DNA from: Shinella sp. UYSO24
Lineage (GTDB): Bacteria; Pseudomonadota; Alphaproteobacteria; Rhizobiales; Rhizobiaceae
Assembly: GCA_902167985.1 (NCBI GenBank)
Contig: CABHNZ010000012.1
Coordinates: forward strand, 1 to 64,000
Length of the DNA stretch: 64,000 nt
Direction: 5' to 3'
A model generated the notes under the pieces. It did no database searches. It worked only from the letters and a program-made list of their open reading frames with translations, and was not told the origin of the DNA. Position numbers and translations under genes: made by a program. Positions 38,561 through 47,501 of this stretch are shown in pieces (within the stretch, counting starts at the first letter, position 1; every line of letters begins with the position of its first letter).

Positions 38561-38752
38561 TCAGGATCGGAACAATTTGTCCGCGGCCAGCCGGCCATCC
38601 GCCTTCTTGCGCTTGTCCGCTTCTAGCCTTTCGATCTCCGATTTCAGAAGGGCGATTCGCCTGTCGAGCTCGTCGACGGAGATCATCGAGAGGTCGCAGC
38701 CGATCTCGTGATCGAGTTTCTTCTTCGGCCGGTCGTCATCCATGAAGCTCAT
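38561..38752 (-). CDS. DUF1192 family small protein
   Basis: A 63-residue DUF1192 protein, common in Rhizobiales and of unknown function. The charged start (MDDDRPKKKLDHEIGCDLS) is followed by MISVDELDRRIALLKSEIER, a coiled-coil segment. ATG 38752 follows GGGAGG; ATG 38743 is also possible. It lies 27 bases downstream of the MFS transporter gene on the same strand and is followed by a strong leftward terminator. Confidence 0.88.
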   Translation of the reverse strand: MSFMDDDRPKKKLDHEIGCDLSMISVDELDRRIALLKSEIERLEADKRKKADGRLAADKLFRS

Positions 38753-38779
38753 GATCTCATCCTCCCTGATGGTTGCTGA

Positions 38780-40053
38780 TCATTGCGCCGGCTCTGCCGC
38801 CTCCGGCCTGTCGTCGATCCTGGCGCGCGGATCGAGCGCGAGGCTTTCCGGCGTCGCAAGCGGGCCGTTGGCGGAAGGGGCGGTGGTATAGGCGTCGCGC
38901 TCGGCGACCGGCACGGGCGGCCGCATGCGGGCGCGGAGGATGGCATAGGCGGTGATCAGCAGATGGGCGGCGACGGTGACGAAGAACAGCGCATGGGCGC
39001 CATAGACGGTCATGATCGCGCCGCCGAGCGTCGGGCCGATGATCGTGCCGATACCGTAGAGCAGCAGCAGGCCGCCGGAGATTTTGACGAAGTCCTCGGG
39101 GGCTGCGAAGTCGTTGGCATGGGCAACGGCGATCGGGTAGAGGGCGTTTGCGGCCGCGCCATAGATGGCAACGAGGATGACGATCTCGTAGACGCCGGTC
39201 GGGTGCAGGATGAGGATGAGAATGCCGGCGAAGGCCGCCATCGCCGAGAGACCTGCGAGCACATGGCGGCGGTCGAGCCGGTCCGACAGACTTCCGGCCG
39301 GAAACTGCATGATGGCGCCAGCGAAGATGACGATCGAGACCATGGCGGCGACCGAGCCTTTGTCGAGCCCGACGCGAGTGGCAAAGACGGCGCCGAGCGT
39401 GCCATAGGCGCCGTTGGCGATGCCGATCAGCAGGATGCCGATGAAGGAGATCGGCGAATTGCGGAAGAGCGCCGGCAGGTCGAGCTTGGCGCGTTTCAAC
39501 GGCTGCGGCGAGGCGGCCTTGGAGAGCGTCGTCGGCAGGGCGGCGATGCAATAGAGGATGCCGCAGATCATGAAGAGCGTCGGCGCAGTGACATCACCGA
39601 AAGGCACCATCAGCTGGCCGCCGACGACGCCGAAGAGGGTGATCGAGATATAGAAAGAGAAGATCGTGCCGCGGCTTTCCGGCGTGGCGCGCTCGTTCAG
39701 CCAGCTTTCGATGATCATCGAGGTGCCGGCGGTGCAGAAGCCGGTAATGGCGCGCAGGATCAGCCAGGCGGTCTGATCGACGAAATGCCGGTCAGCAGCA
39801 CGTTGAGGCAGATCAGCGAGAGGAAGCCGGAAAAGGCCCGGACATGGCCGATGCGGCGCACGACATTGGGCGCGACGAAACAACCGATGACGAAGCCGGC
39901 GGCCCAGGTGGTGCCGAGCAGACCCAGCACCTCGTTGGAATAGCCTTCCAGCGCGCCGCGTACCGGCAGGACAAGGCTCTGCAGGCCATTGCCGAGGAAG
40001 AGGAAAAGCGTGCCGGAGAGAAGGGCAAGGACGGGAAGGAGGTTACGGCTCAT
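38780..40053 (-). CDS. Major facilitator superfamily transporter (frameshifted)
   Basis: A 12-helix MFS transporter of about 424 residues. The first helices (LPVLALLSGTLFLFLGNGLQ, LLGTTWAAGFVIGCFVAPNV) carry a loop 2-3 basic motif PNVVRRIGH. The frame breaks near 39785 and resumes with AWLILRAITGFCTAGTSMII. The second half has a similar loop motif (GSLSDRLDRRHVLAG). It belongs near the YcaD/YfkF-type uncharacterised carriers, so the substrate is unknown. The C-terminal 40 residues are hydrophilic. DUF1192 follows on the same strand. The 288 bases upstream of its start hold no gene on this strand. Confidence 0.87.
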
Positions 40054-40341
40054 CGTCGATTGTCAGCTCTTCGATTTTGTCTCGGGCGGCAGGTGGGAAA
40101 CCCGGATCAGGTTCCCCTCACGGAAGCAGTCTTTCAGCGCATCCCGGCGGCTTCGGGCTTTCGGGCGGACAAGGCTTCGGCCGCTGTTTCAACGGCAAAT
40201 CACGCCTCATCCGGCTTGCAACCATGGTGCCATGGAGATGAACCGAGGATTAACAGAGAGCGCCACTTCAGGCGTCGCCACCCATCCCGAAGCCTATCTG
40301 TCGTTGCGCGGTGAAATGTCCAGTGGGGGAGGGCTGCGGAT

Positions 40342-40452
40342 ATGTGGAGAGGCATCGGAGTGACGGTTGTGACCATGGTCTGCCTCGGTGCGGTCGTCGG
40401 GGCGATCATCAGTGTGATTTCGATACTGGCGCGAGGCGCCCATGCCCGCTAG
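40342..40452 (+). CDS. Micro-protein with one membrane segment
   Basis: A 36-residue frame, MWRGIGVTVVTMVCLGAVVG and a short basic end (LARGAHAR), that forms one transmembrane helix. A GGGGGAGGG stretch lies nine to eleven bases ahead of ATG 40342. I do not recognise it. Its support is the start signal, the hydrophobic composition and a second similar small frame that begins nine bases after its stop. Confidence 0.45.
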   Translation: MWRGIGVTVVTMVCLGAVVGAIISVISILARGAHAR

Positions 40453-40461
40453 AAGCGGAGC

Positions 40462-40623
40462 ATGACGAAAACGATCTCCGTTCTCCTGATGCTGGCCATG
40501 GTCGTCCATCTGGTCAAGCCGCTCGGCCTGCCGGGCCTGAGACGGCGTGGTGATTTCTGGAAGATCGCCGTGCTGGCCTTCTTCTGCTGGACTTTGGCGC
40601 TGTTGCTGAGAGAGTTCGGCTAA
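40462..40623 (+). CDS. Small membrane protein with two hydrophobic segments
   Basis: A 53-residue frame: MTKTISVLLMLAMVVHLVKP, a Gly/Arg-rich turn (LGLPGLRRRGDFW) and a second hydrophobic segment (KIAVLAFFCWTLALLLREFG). A GCGGAG site is five bases before ATG 40462. The helical-hairpin plan and the good start site make a real gene likely. No family recognised. It follows the micro-protein at 40342 by nine bases. Confidence 0.6.
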   Translation: MTKTISVLLMLAMVVHLVKPLGLPGLRRRGDFWKIAVLAFFCWTLALLLREFG

Positions 40624-40797
40624 GGCGCCGTTCGCGCCTGTTTTCGCGGCGGAAGCGGCACTTTCCCCCGGGACCCGAGGCAACGGGCCGGCAAGCAACC
40701 AGCTGTTGTTACATATCAGCGTTGCACAATGAGACGTATGCGTTTGCCTAAGATAGGATCATAAAGCGCGCAGTTTGTGCAAATGAGAGTCCTTGTC

Positions 40798-41025
40798 ATG
40801 GATTGGGTCCCTATCGTCTTCGTCACCTTCAAGATCGGCGCATTGGGCGCGGCGATGTTCTTCGCCATCAAGTGGCATTATGACCAGGAGGATAAGGGGC
40901 GAGGGCGGGCGCTGCTGCGCATGGCTGCCAAGATGGGCGCCATCTTCGTGCTCGCCGTCCTCTGTGTCGGGCTTCTCGCTTTCGGCCTCGGCAGGATGCT
41001 CGGCCTGGATCTCGGCTTCGTATAA
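40798..41025 (+). CDS. Small two-span membrane protein, function unknown
   Basis: A 75-residue protein with two transmembrane helices: VPIVFVTFKIGALGAAMFFA and GAIFVLAVLCVGLLAFGLG, joined by a charged loop (KWHYDQEDKGRGRALLRMAA). I prefer ATG 40798 (MDWVPIVF), but ATG 40783 and GTG 40777 are in frame and no ribosome site decides between them. Not recognised as a named family. The gene stands 174 bases after the two micro-genes on the same strand. Confidence 0.6.
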   Translation: MDWVPIVFVTFKIGALGAAMFFAIKWHYDQEDKGRGRALLRMAAKMGAIFVLAVLCVGLLAFGLGRMLGLDLGFV

Positions 41026-41509
41026 CGGCTTCATCGGCTGGGGGCGCTGCTCCTGCGAGGGAGCAAGGGCCGAGTGTGCGTGTCCCTTTTGGCGCAAGGC
41101 GGCAATCGCACCAACGCGTTTACCCACGCCGTCAGGACAGCATGGTTTTGCCCTTGGATGGGAATGGGGCCGGCAGTGGTATTTCGGGGTATGTGGTAGA
41201 CTTTGCATCTGCCTGCCCCGGCCGGTCCATCCGGTGTTGCGGGACGTGTCAGTTCCCGTTCCACCTTGCTTTCACGACCATCACCGGAAACCGGGCCCCT
41301 TGTCGAAGGGCGAACCAGAAAGGCGCCGGTTCGCGAACCCGGTTCCCATCCGATGACGGTCACGATTTTCGCCCGGACCTTCAGGGTGAGGATGAAAAGC
41401 CAGGCAGATTTTCGACAAGCCTCTGGAAAGGCTGGAAAGTTTCTTGCGCGGGGGCGATAATTTTCCCCATGGGCCTTGTGCCTCTCCTTGCCGGAGTGCC
41501 CAAATAAGA
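41026..41509. other. Intergenic region without supported genes
   Basis: About 480 bases between the small membrane-protein gene and the fba terminator. A GCTCC/GGAGC hairpin lies just after the gene near 41048-41063, and a GGTTCGCGAACC palindrome near 41325-41336. No frame resembles a known protein, and no tRNA-like cloverleaf is seen. Confidence 0.45.
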
Positions 41510-41540
41510 AAGGCCGCGCGAGTGACGCGCGGCCTTCTTC
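41510..41540. terminator. Bidirectional intrinsic terminator downstream of fba
   Basis: Perfect 11-bp stem AAGGCCGCGCG / CGCGCGGCCTT with a 5-base loop. The leftward strand continues TCTTATTT, the rightward CTTCC. A further hairpin, ATGCGGG/CCCGCAT, lies between it and the fba stop near 41608-41629. Confidence 0.8.
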
Positions 41541-41647
41541 CTCCCTGAAAAGGCCAGTCGAGCTTCTCCTTAGCTCAGGCGGCCCCTTCCAGGTTCCATT
41601 CCGGCCGGATGCGGGTGCTTTTGCCCGCATGCGGCCCCTCCAGATTC

Positions 41648-42543
41648 TCAGGCCTTGTTGACGCTTGCGGCGTAGATCTCGTCGATCGTCTCGCCAAGGC
41701 TTGCATCGAATTCGGCATCGCTCATCGAAACGCGCAGGTTTTCCGTCAGCGCGCGCGAGAAGCTGGCGATCATGCCATGGTTATGGCTGAGCTTTTCGCA
41801 GGCATCGGTGCGGCTGTAGCCGCCGGAGAGTGCGACCAGACGCACGACCGACTTGTGGGCGACGAGCGGCGCGTAGAAATCGGCAACCGTCGGGATCGTC
41901 ACCTTCAGCATGACCTTGTCGTCGGCCGAGAGCTTGTCGAGGTTCCTGGCGATCTCGTCGCGCAGAATGGCTTCCGCCTCCTGCTTGGTCGGGCTCTTGA
42001 TCAGGACTTCCGGCTCGATGATCGGCACGAGGCCGTGGCCGATGATCTGGCGGGCGACTTCGAACTGCTGCGCGACGACGGCGGCAATGCCCTGCCTGTC
42101 GGCGCCGGCGATGACGGAGCGCATCTTGGTGCCGAAAATGCCCTTGGCGCGGCCACGGGCGAGCAGCGCGTCAAGCTCCGGCATCGGCTTCATCAGCTGC
42201 ACGCCGTTTGCTTCGGCTTCAAGGCCCTTGTCACATTTGAGGAAGGGCACGACGCCGCGCTTTTCCCAGAGATAGGTCGGAACCGGCTCGCCGTTGACGT
42301 CGCCATCCATCGTATGTTCGAAGAGGATGCGCCGATGACCTTCTCGCCGGTGAAGGCGGGGGCGCTGACGATGCGAACGCGCATGGCGTGCATCAGGCGG
42401 AACATTTCCTCGTCACCCTGATATTCGCTTTCGGCAATGCCGTAGAGGAGCAACGCTTTGGGTGTCGAACCACCGCTCTGATCCAGCGCCGCGATGAAAC
42501 CCGGCGCCGAGCTGATCTTGTCCAACATCTTCGCGTCGACCAT
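41648..42543 (-). CDS. fbaB: Fructose-bisphosphate aldolase, class I (frameshifted)
   Basis: Schiff-base aldolase that interconverts fructose 1,6-bisphosphate and two triose phosphates. N-terminal MLDKISSAPGFIAALDQSGG with STPKALLLYG; then, after a break near 42335, ILFEHTMDGDVNGEPV, YLWEKRGVVPFLKCDKGL and a catalytic-lysine region VMLKVTIPTVADFY, followed by VALSGGYSRTDACEKL. Joined length is about 298 residues. It is the last gene of a leftward tkt-gap-antiporter-pgk-fba cluster, separated from pgk by 308 bases that hold a terminator and an 11-bp inverted repeat, so it probably has its own regulated promoter. Confidence 0.93.
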
Positions 42544-42741
42544 ACTTTACTCCTATCCTCAAACATGGCGCGCAGCGCGCGCACGGACATTTTCCCCGTG
42601 TCATGATCAGCTGGTCACTCGCTACCCGCCCGTCAGGGCCGGCTATCCGAGAAGACCTTTGGTCACTTCACGTTCTCCCAAGGCTTCGTGATCTGCGATA
42701 TCAGAAGAATTTTAAAAGGAAAATCCTGGGTTAAACTACTG

Positions 42742-42768
42742 AAACGATTGAAATGAATTCAATCGTTT
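42742..42768. promoter_or_regulatory. 11-bp perfect inverted repeat upstream of fba, candidate operator
   Basis: AAACGATTGAA and TTCAATCGTTT are perfect inverted arms separated by five bases, in an unusually AT-rich stretch between the pgk terminator and fba. Each arm with its flank (TGAAACGATTGAA) resembles the half-symmetric sites of LacI/FruR-type regulators. Located about 200 bases before the fba start. Confidence 0.5.
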
Positions 42769-42802
42769 TAAAAATCTAAATTTTTTAAAGGCTGTTGATA
42801 AG

Positions 42803-42832
42803 CAGGCGCCGGCGGTGAGCCACCGGCGCCTG
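42803..42832 (-). terminator. Intrinsic terminator of pgk
   Basis: Perfect 10-bp stem CAGGCGCCGG / CCGGCGCCTG with a 10-base loop, 20 bases past the pgk stop on the leftward strand. Confidence 0.75.
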
Positions 42833-42851
42833 TTCTGGTCGATTTCTCTGA

Positions 42852-44052
42852 TCAGGCCGTCTTCGACAGAACGGCGACGCCCGGCAGTTCCTTGCCTTCC
42901 ATCCATTCGAGGAAGGCGCCACCGGCGGTCGAGATATAGGTGAAATCCTCGGCGACGCCCGCATGGTTGAGGGCTGCCACCGTATCGCCGCCACCGGCAA
43001 CCGAGGTGAGCTTGCCGGCCTTGGTCTGTTCAGCGGCGAATTTCGCGGCAGCGACGGTTGCCGTGTCGAAAGGCGTGATCTCGAAGGCGCCGAGCGGACC
43101 GTTCCAGACGAGCGTCGATGCTTGGCGATCCATTCGCTGACGGCCTCGACGGATTTCGGGCCGACATCGAGCATCATCGCATCTGCCGGGATGGCATCGA
43201 TCGCCACCGTCTCATTGTCGGCACCGGCCTTGAATTCGCGGGCAACGACGCCGTCGACCGGAAGCACGATGGCGCAGCCCGAGGCTTCCGCTTCCGCCAT
43301 GATGCGCGGGCGGTGTCAGCCAGATCATGCTCGCAGAGCGACTTGCCGACATTGATGCCGTTTGCGGCGACGAATGTGTTGGCCATGCCGCCGCCGATGA
43401 CGAGCGCGTCGACCTTTTTCACGAGGTTCTGCAACAGGTCGATCTTGGTCGAGACCTTGGCGCCCCCGACAATGGCAACGACCGGGCGGGCCGGATTGCC
43501 GAGGCCCTTTTCGAGCGCTTCCAGCTCTTCCTGCATGGTGCGGCCGGCATAGGCGGGGAGGTGGTGGGCAAGGCCTTCCGTCGAGGCATGGGCGCGGTGG
43601 GCAGCCGAAAAGGCGTCGTTGACGAAGATGTCGCCGTTCTTTGCCAGTTCCTCGGTGAAGGTGGCGTCATTCTTTTCCTCGCCCTTGTGGAAGCGGGTAT
43701 TTTCGAGAAGCAGGATATCGCCGTTCTTCATGGCGTCGACGGCTTCAGCGGCGTCCGGGCCGATGCAATCGGCGGCAAAGAGCACTTTCTGGCCGAGAAC
43801 CTCGTTGACGGCCGGCACGATCAGCGACAGCGACATGTCGGCGACGGGCTCACCCTTGGGGCGGCCGAAATGGGCCAGCAGGATGACCTTGGCGCCCTTC
43901 TTGGACAGTTCGAGGATGGTCGGGGCAACGCGTTCGATACGGGTCGCGTCCGTTACCTTGCCGCCGGAGACGGGCACGTTCAGGTCGACGCGTACAAGCA
44001 CGCGCTTGCCTGCGATATCGGTGAGGTCGTCAAGGGTTTTGAAGGCCGGCAT
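42852..44052 (-). CDS. pgk: Phosphoglycerate kinase (frameshifted)
   Basis: Transfers phosphate between 1,3-bisphosphoglycerate and ADP in glycolysis and gluconeogenesis. ATG 44052 ([10 protein letters not shown]) follows AGGA; earlier in-frame starts add unrelated residues. Hallmarks: [74 protein letters not shown] and [10 protein letters not shown]. The frame breaks near 43305 and 43120; joined length is about 400 residues, exactly the family norm. It lies between the antiporter gene and fba. Confidence 0.95.
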
Positions 44053-44215
44053 GATCCTGATCCATTCTCGTTTCGGGGATGAAGTTTGCGGCGACCATAC
44101 TATGCCTGAGGCGTGACGCAAGGCGGTTGCAGGCGAAAGCGGACGGGTGTTTTCAGGTTGATGCGGGGGAATTCAGGAGACGGGCCGGGGATGGTACGGC
44201 GCGGCGACGGCGGCT

Positions 44216-46103
44216 TTATGCCGCCGAGGCCGAATCGTCCTGCTTGTGGTGTTCGGCGTCTGCCGTCTGCGGCTCGGTCGCCTTCACCGTCTGGCCCGGA
44301 ACGGGCTTGCCGCGATATTTGCGGATGAGGTCACGCACGCGGTGGGCGATCTCGCGGATGTTGATGAAGATCGGCAGCTTGGTTGCCGGTTCCACCGGCT
44401 CCAGCGATACGCCGATGCTTTTCACCACGCCGTTTTCATCGAGATCGCGGACGATCAGCACGACCGAGCCGAAGCGGATACGGTCGGCATAATCGGCGCG
44501 GCCGCCGAGCCTTGTCGCAACCAGTTCACCGACGGTCAGCGACTGTTCGGGTGTGGAGAGGAGGCCCGGACCATAGGCGGCGTCCAGTTCCTTTGCCGGT
44601 CGGGTGGGGGAGATGGCGAAGGCGCCGAAGAACTCGGCATCATCCTCGTCCACCGGCGCGCGGCTGGCAAACAGGCGGTCGAGCAGGCGCGTGTAATTCG
44701 GCTGGACGAAGAGGTAGACCTGATCGTTTTCGCGCAGGCGCCCGGCATATTGGTAGCGGATGCTCTTGTTGTCACGGATGACGAGCGAGGGCATGGCCCA
44801 GCGCGGAATGCGCTCGCCCGACAGGATCGGGCTATCCTTCAGGACGCGGTAGGAGATCAGCTCATGGGTCGCCTTGCCGGGCAGGTCGAGTTCCACTTTC
44901 GACGGCGCCCATGCGCGGCGGGATGATGAGGCCGAGCTTCTGCGCCACCGGCTTGATCGTCCAGCCCTGTACGAGAAGCGAAACAAGCACGATGATGAAG
45001 GTGGTGTTGAAGAAGAGTTCACCATTCTCGACGCCGCTCATGATCGGCATGATCGCGAGCAGGATGGAGACGGCACCGCGCAGGCCGACCCAGGCGACGA
45101 AGCCGATTTCCTGCTGCGTATAGTCGAAGGGCAGGAGCGACAGCCAGACGGCGACCGGGCGGGCGACGAAGATCAGGAAGAGCGCAAGGCCGATGGCGGG
45201 CAAGAGGATCAGCGGAAACTGCGAGGGCGTGGCAAGCAGGCCCAGCACGAGGAACATGATGATCTGCGCCAGCCAGGACAGGCCCTCGTTGAAGCGGACG
45301 ATCTGCTGCTTGGCAAACATCTTGCGATTGCCGGCAACCATGCCCGCGACATAGACGGCAAGGAAGCCGCTGCCGCCCATCGTGCCGGTGAAGGAGAAGA
45401 CGAGCAGCGCAAGCGTCAGAACGAAGATCGGCGCGAGGCCACGGTCGGAGGTGAAGCGGTTCAGCACCCAGACGATCATCATGCCACCGAGCAGGCCGAA
45501 GATCAGGCCGAGGCCCATTTCCTCGATGAACATCATCAGGAAATGCAGGTCGAAACCGGAAAAGCCTTCGCCGGTGGCGACGAGTTCAGAGAGCGCCACC
45601 GTCAGGAAGATCGCCATCGGATCGTTAGTGCCGGATTCCACTTCCAGCGTCGAGCGCACCTTGTCGCGGATGTTGATGCCGCCGATGCGCAGCAGGAAGA
45701 AGACGGCGGCCGCATCCGTCGAGGCGACGATGGAGCCGAGCAGCATGCCCTGCAGAAGCGAGAAGCCGAGGAGGTATTTCGCCGCCAGCCCGAAGAGCGT
45801 GGCGGTGATGATGACGCCGACCGAGGACATGGCGATGGCCGGAACGGCTGCCGCCTTGAAGGAGTGGACCGGCGTCATGAAGCCGGAATCAAACAGCACG
45901 ATGGCCAGCGCCAGCGAACCGAGCATGAAGGTGAAGGGATAGTTCTCGAAGCGGATGCCGAGCCCGTCGACGCCGGCCAGAAGGCCGATCGACAGGAAGA
46001 TCAGCAGCAGAGGCGCGCCGAAGCGGAAGGCGAGCAGGCTGGAGAAGGCCGAGACCAGAACCAGCACCGTACCCACCAGCAAGATGATGTAGAATGCGTC
46101 CAA
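44216..46103 (-). CDS. K+/H+ antiporter, CvrA/NhaP2 type (frameshifted)
   Basis: Cation/proton antiporter of the CPA1 NhaP2/CvrA group, about 629 residues. The membrane part has about 12 helices, with a SIGLLAGVDGLGI motif, the ion-site pair in ASTDAAAVFFLL and ESGTNDPMAIFLTVAL, and AWVGLRGAVSILLAIMP. After a break near 44915 comes a cytoplasmic TrkA-C-like part (MPSLVIRDNKSIRYQYAGRL) and a CorC/HlyC-like end (DYADRIRFGSVVLIVRDLDE), as in CvrA. The start is probably TTG 46103 (LDAFYIILLVG), preceded by AAGGAAGGA; TTG 46130 is the other option. It lies between gap and pgk on the same strand. Confidence 0.88.
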
Positions 46104-46297
46104 TGCCCTGTCCTTCCTTGCCGTACACAACCGCTGCCGCAGGTCCCCCGTTCGCAGGGCCGGTTTTGAAGCCGGAACCTGTGCCGTGACCGCAAGGCGG
46201 CATGCGCAGAAAGGGCAAGACCGGGATCACCCCGGCGAATCGATAGGACGTTCGCAATTAGGCGCGAATAATTCCGGCAAGAGAAGGGCAGGACCGA

Positions 46298-46333
46298 CAA
46301 AAAACAAAACGGACCGGAGATTTCCGGCCCGTT
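46298..46333 (-). terminator. Intrinsic terminator of gap
   Basis: Stem AACGGaCCGGA / TCCGGcCCGTT with one A-C mismatch and a 4-base loop, followed on the leftward strand by TTGTTTTTTG. It lies 64 bases past the gap stop. Confidence 0.85.
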
Positions 46334-46397
46334 CTGAAAAAGTGCTGATTGCTCATGTCTTCGTTTTCGGAACCAGCCCGAGAACGACGTGAGACCT

Positions 46398-47405
46398 TCA
46401 GATCGTCTTGGCGAAGGCGACTGCCGTGTCGGACATGCGGTTGGAGAAGCCCCATTCGTTGTCGTACCAGGTGAGGATACGGACGAAGTTGCCTTCCATG
46501 ACCTTGGTCTGGTCGAGCGCGAAGATCGACGAGTGGCTGTCGTGGTTGAAGTCGCGGGAGACGAGCGGCTCGGCAGTGTAGCCGAGGATGCCCTTCAGCT
46601 TGCCGTCGGAAGCAGCCTTGATGGCGTCGTTGATCTCTTCGACCGTGGTGTTCTTCTTGGCGACGAACTTGAAGTCGACGACCGAGACGTTCGGGGTCGG
46701 AACGCGGATCGAGGTGCCGTCCAGCTTGCCCTTCAGGTGCGGCAGAACGAGGCCGACGCTTGGCTGCACCGGTCGAGGTCGGGATCATGGACAGGGCTGC
46801 GGCGCGGGCGCGGTACAGGTCCTTGTGCATGGTGTCCAGCGTCGCTGGTCGCCCGTGTAGGAGTGGATCGTCGTCATGAAGCCGTGGTCGATGCCGACGG
46901 CATCATCCAGCGTCTTGACGACCGGCACGAGGCAGTTGGTCGTGCAGGATGCGTTGGAGATGACGAGGTGGTCCTTCGTCAGCTGGTCGTGGTTGACGCC
47001 GAAGACGACGGTGAGGTCAGCGCCATCGGCCGGAGCCGAGACGAGAACGCGCTTGGCGCCAGCCGTCAGGTGAGCGGCAGCCTTTTCGCGGGTTGCGAAG
47101 ATGCCGGTGCATTCCATGGCGATATCGACGCCGAGTTCGCCATGCGGCAGCTGGGCCGGGTCGCGAACAGCCGTGACCTTGATCGGCTTGCCGCCGGCGA
47201 TCGTGATCGTGTCGCCTTCGACCTTCACGTCAGCCGGGAACTTGCCGTGGATCGAATCGTAGCGCAGCAGGTGGGCATTGGTCTCGACCGGGCCGAGATC
47301 GTTGATCGCCACGACTTCGATATCGGTGCGGCCCGATTCGACGATGGCGCGAAGGACGTTGCGGCCGATACGGCCGAAGCCGTTGATGGCAACCTTGACA
47401 GTCAT
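46398..47405 (-). CDS. gap: Glyceraldehyde-3-phosphate dehydrogenase (frameshifted)
   Basis: NAD-dependent GAPDH, about 336 residues. Visible: [19 protein letters not shown] (NAD site), the catalytic [15 protein letters not shown] with the active-site cysteine, [34 protein letters not shown] and [13 protein letters not shown]. The frame is broken near 46843 and again near 46758. Adding one C at the first site gives the universal DQPTLD, and adding a G and a C at the second gives [12 protein letters not shown], all in two-base runs. It lies 96 bases downstream of tkt, with a hairpin between, and has its own terminator. Confidence 0.97.
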
Positions 47406-47457
47406 ATGTGGTCTCTCCCTGGAATTGCTGTTGGGAATGGCTTGGCGAAATGGTTGC

Positions 47458-47489
47458 GGGCGGGCGTCGTCTTCACGACGCTGCCGCCC
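47458..47489 (-). terminator. Terminator-like hairpin after tkt
   Basis: Long stem GGGCGG..GCGTCGT / ACGACGC..CCGCCC with a GAAG-type loop and a small internal mismatch, 12 bases past the tkt stop on the leftward strand. There is no T-run, so read-through to gap is likely. Confidence 0.55.
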
Positions 47490-47501
47490 GGTATAAAGGT
47501 A

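Noticed and set aside
41026-41509. Possible tRNA or ncRNA in the 480-base gap before fba
   Set aside because: The GGTTCCATTCC string near 41590 looks a little like a T-arm, but no acceptor or anticodon stems can be drawn around it.
41648-47405. gap, pgk and fba as pseudogenes
   Set aside because: Every break is repaired by one or two bases in short runs and the rest of each protein is highly conserved, so sequencing error is the better explanation.
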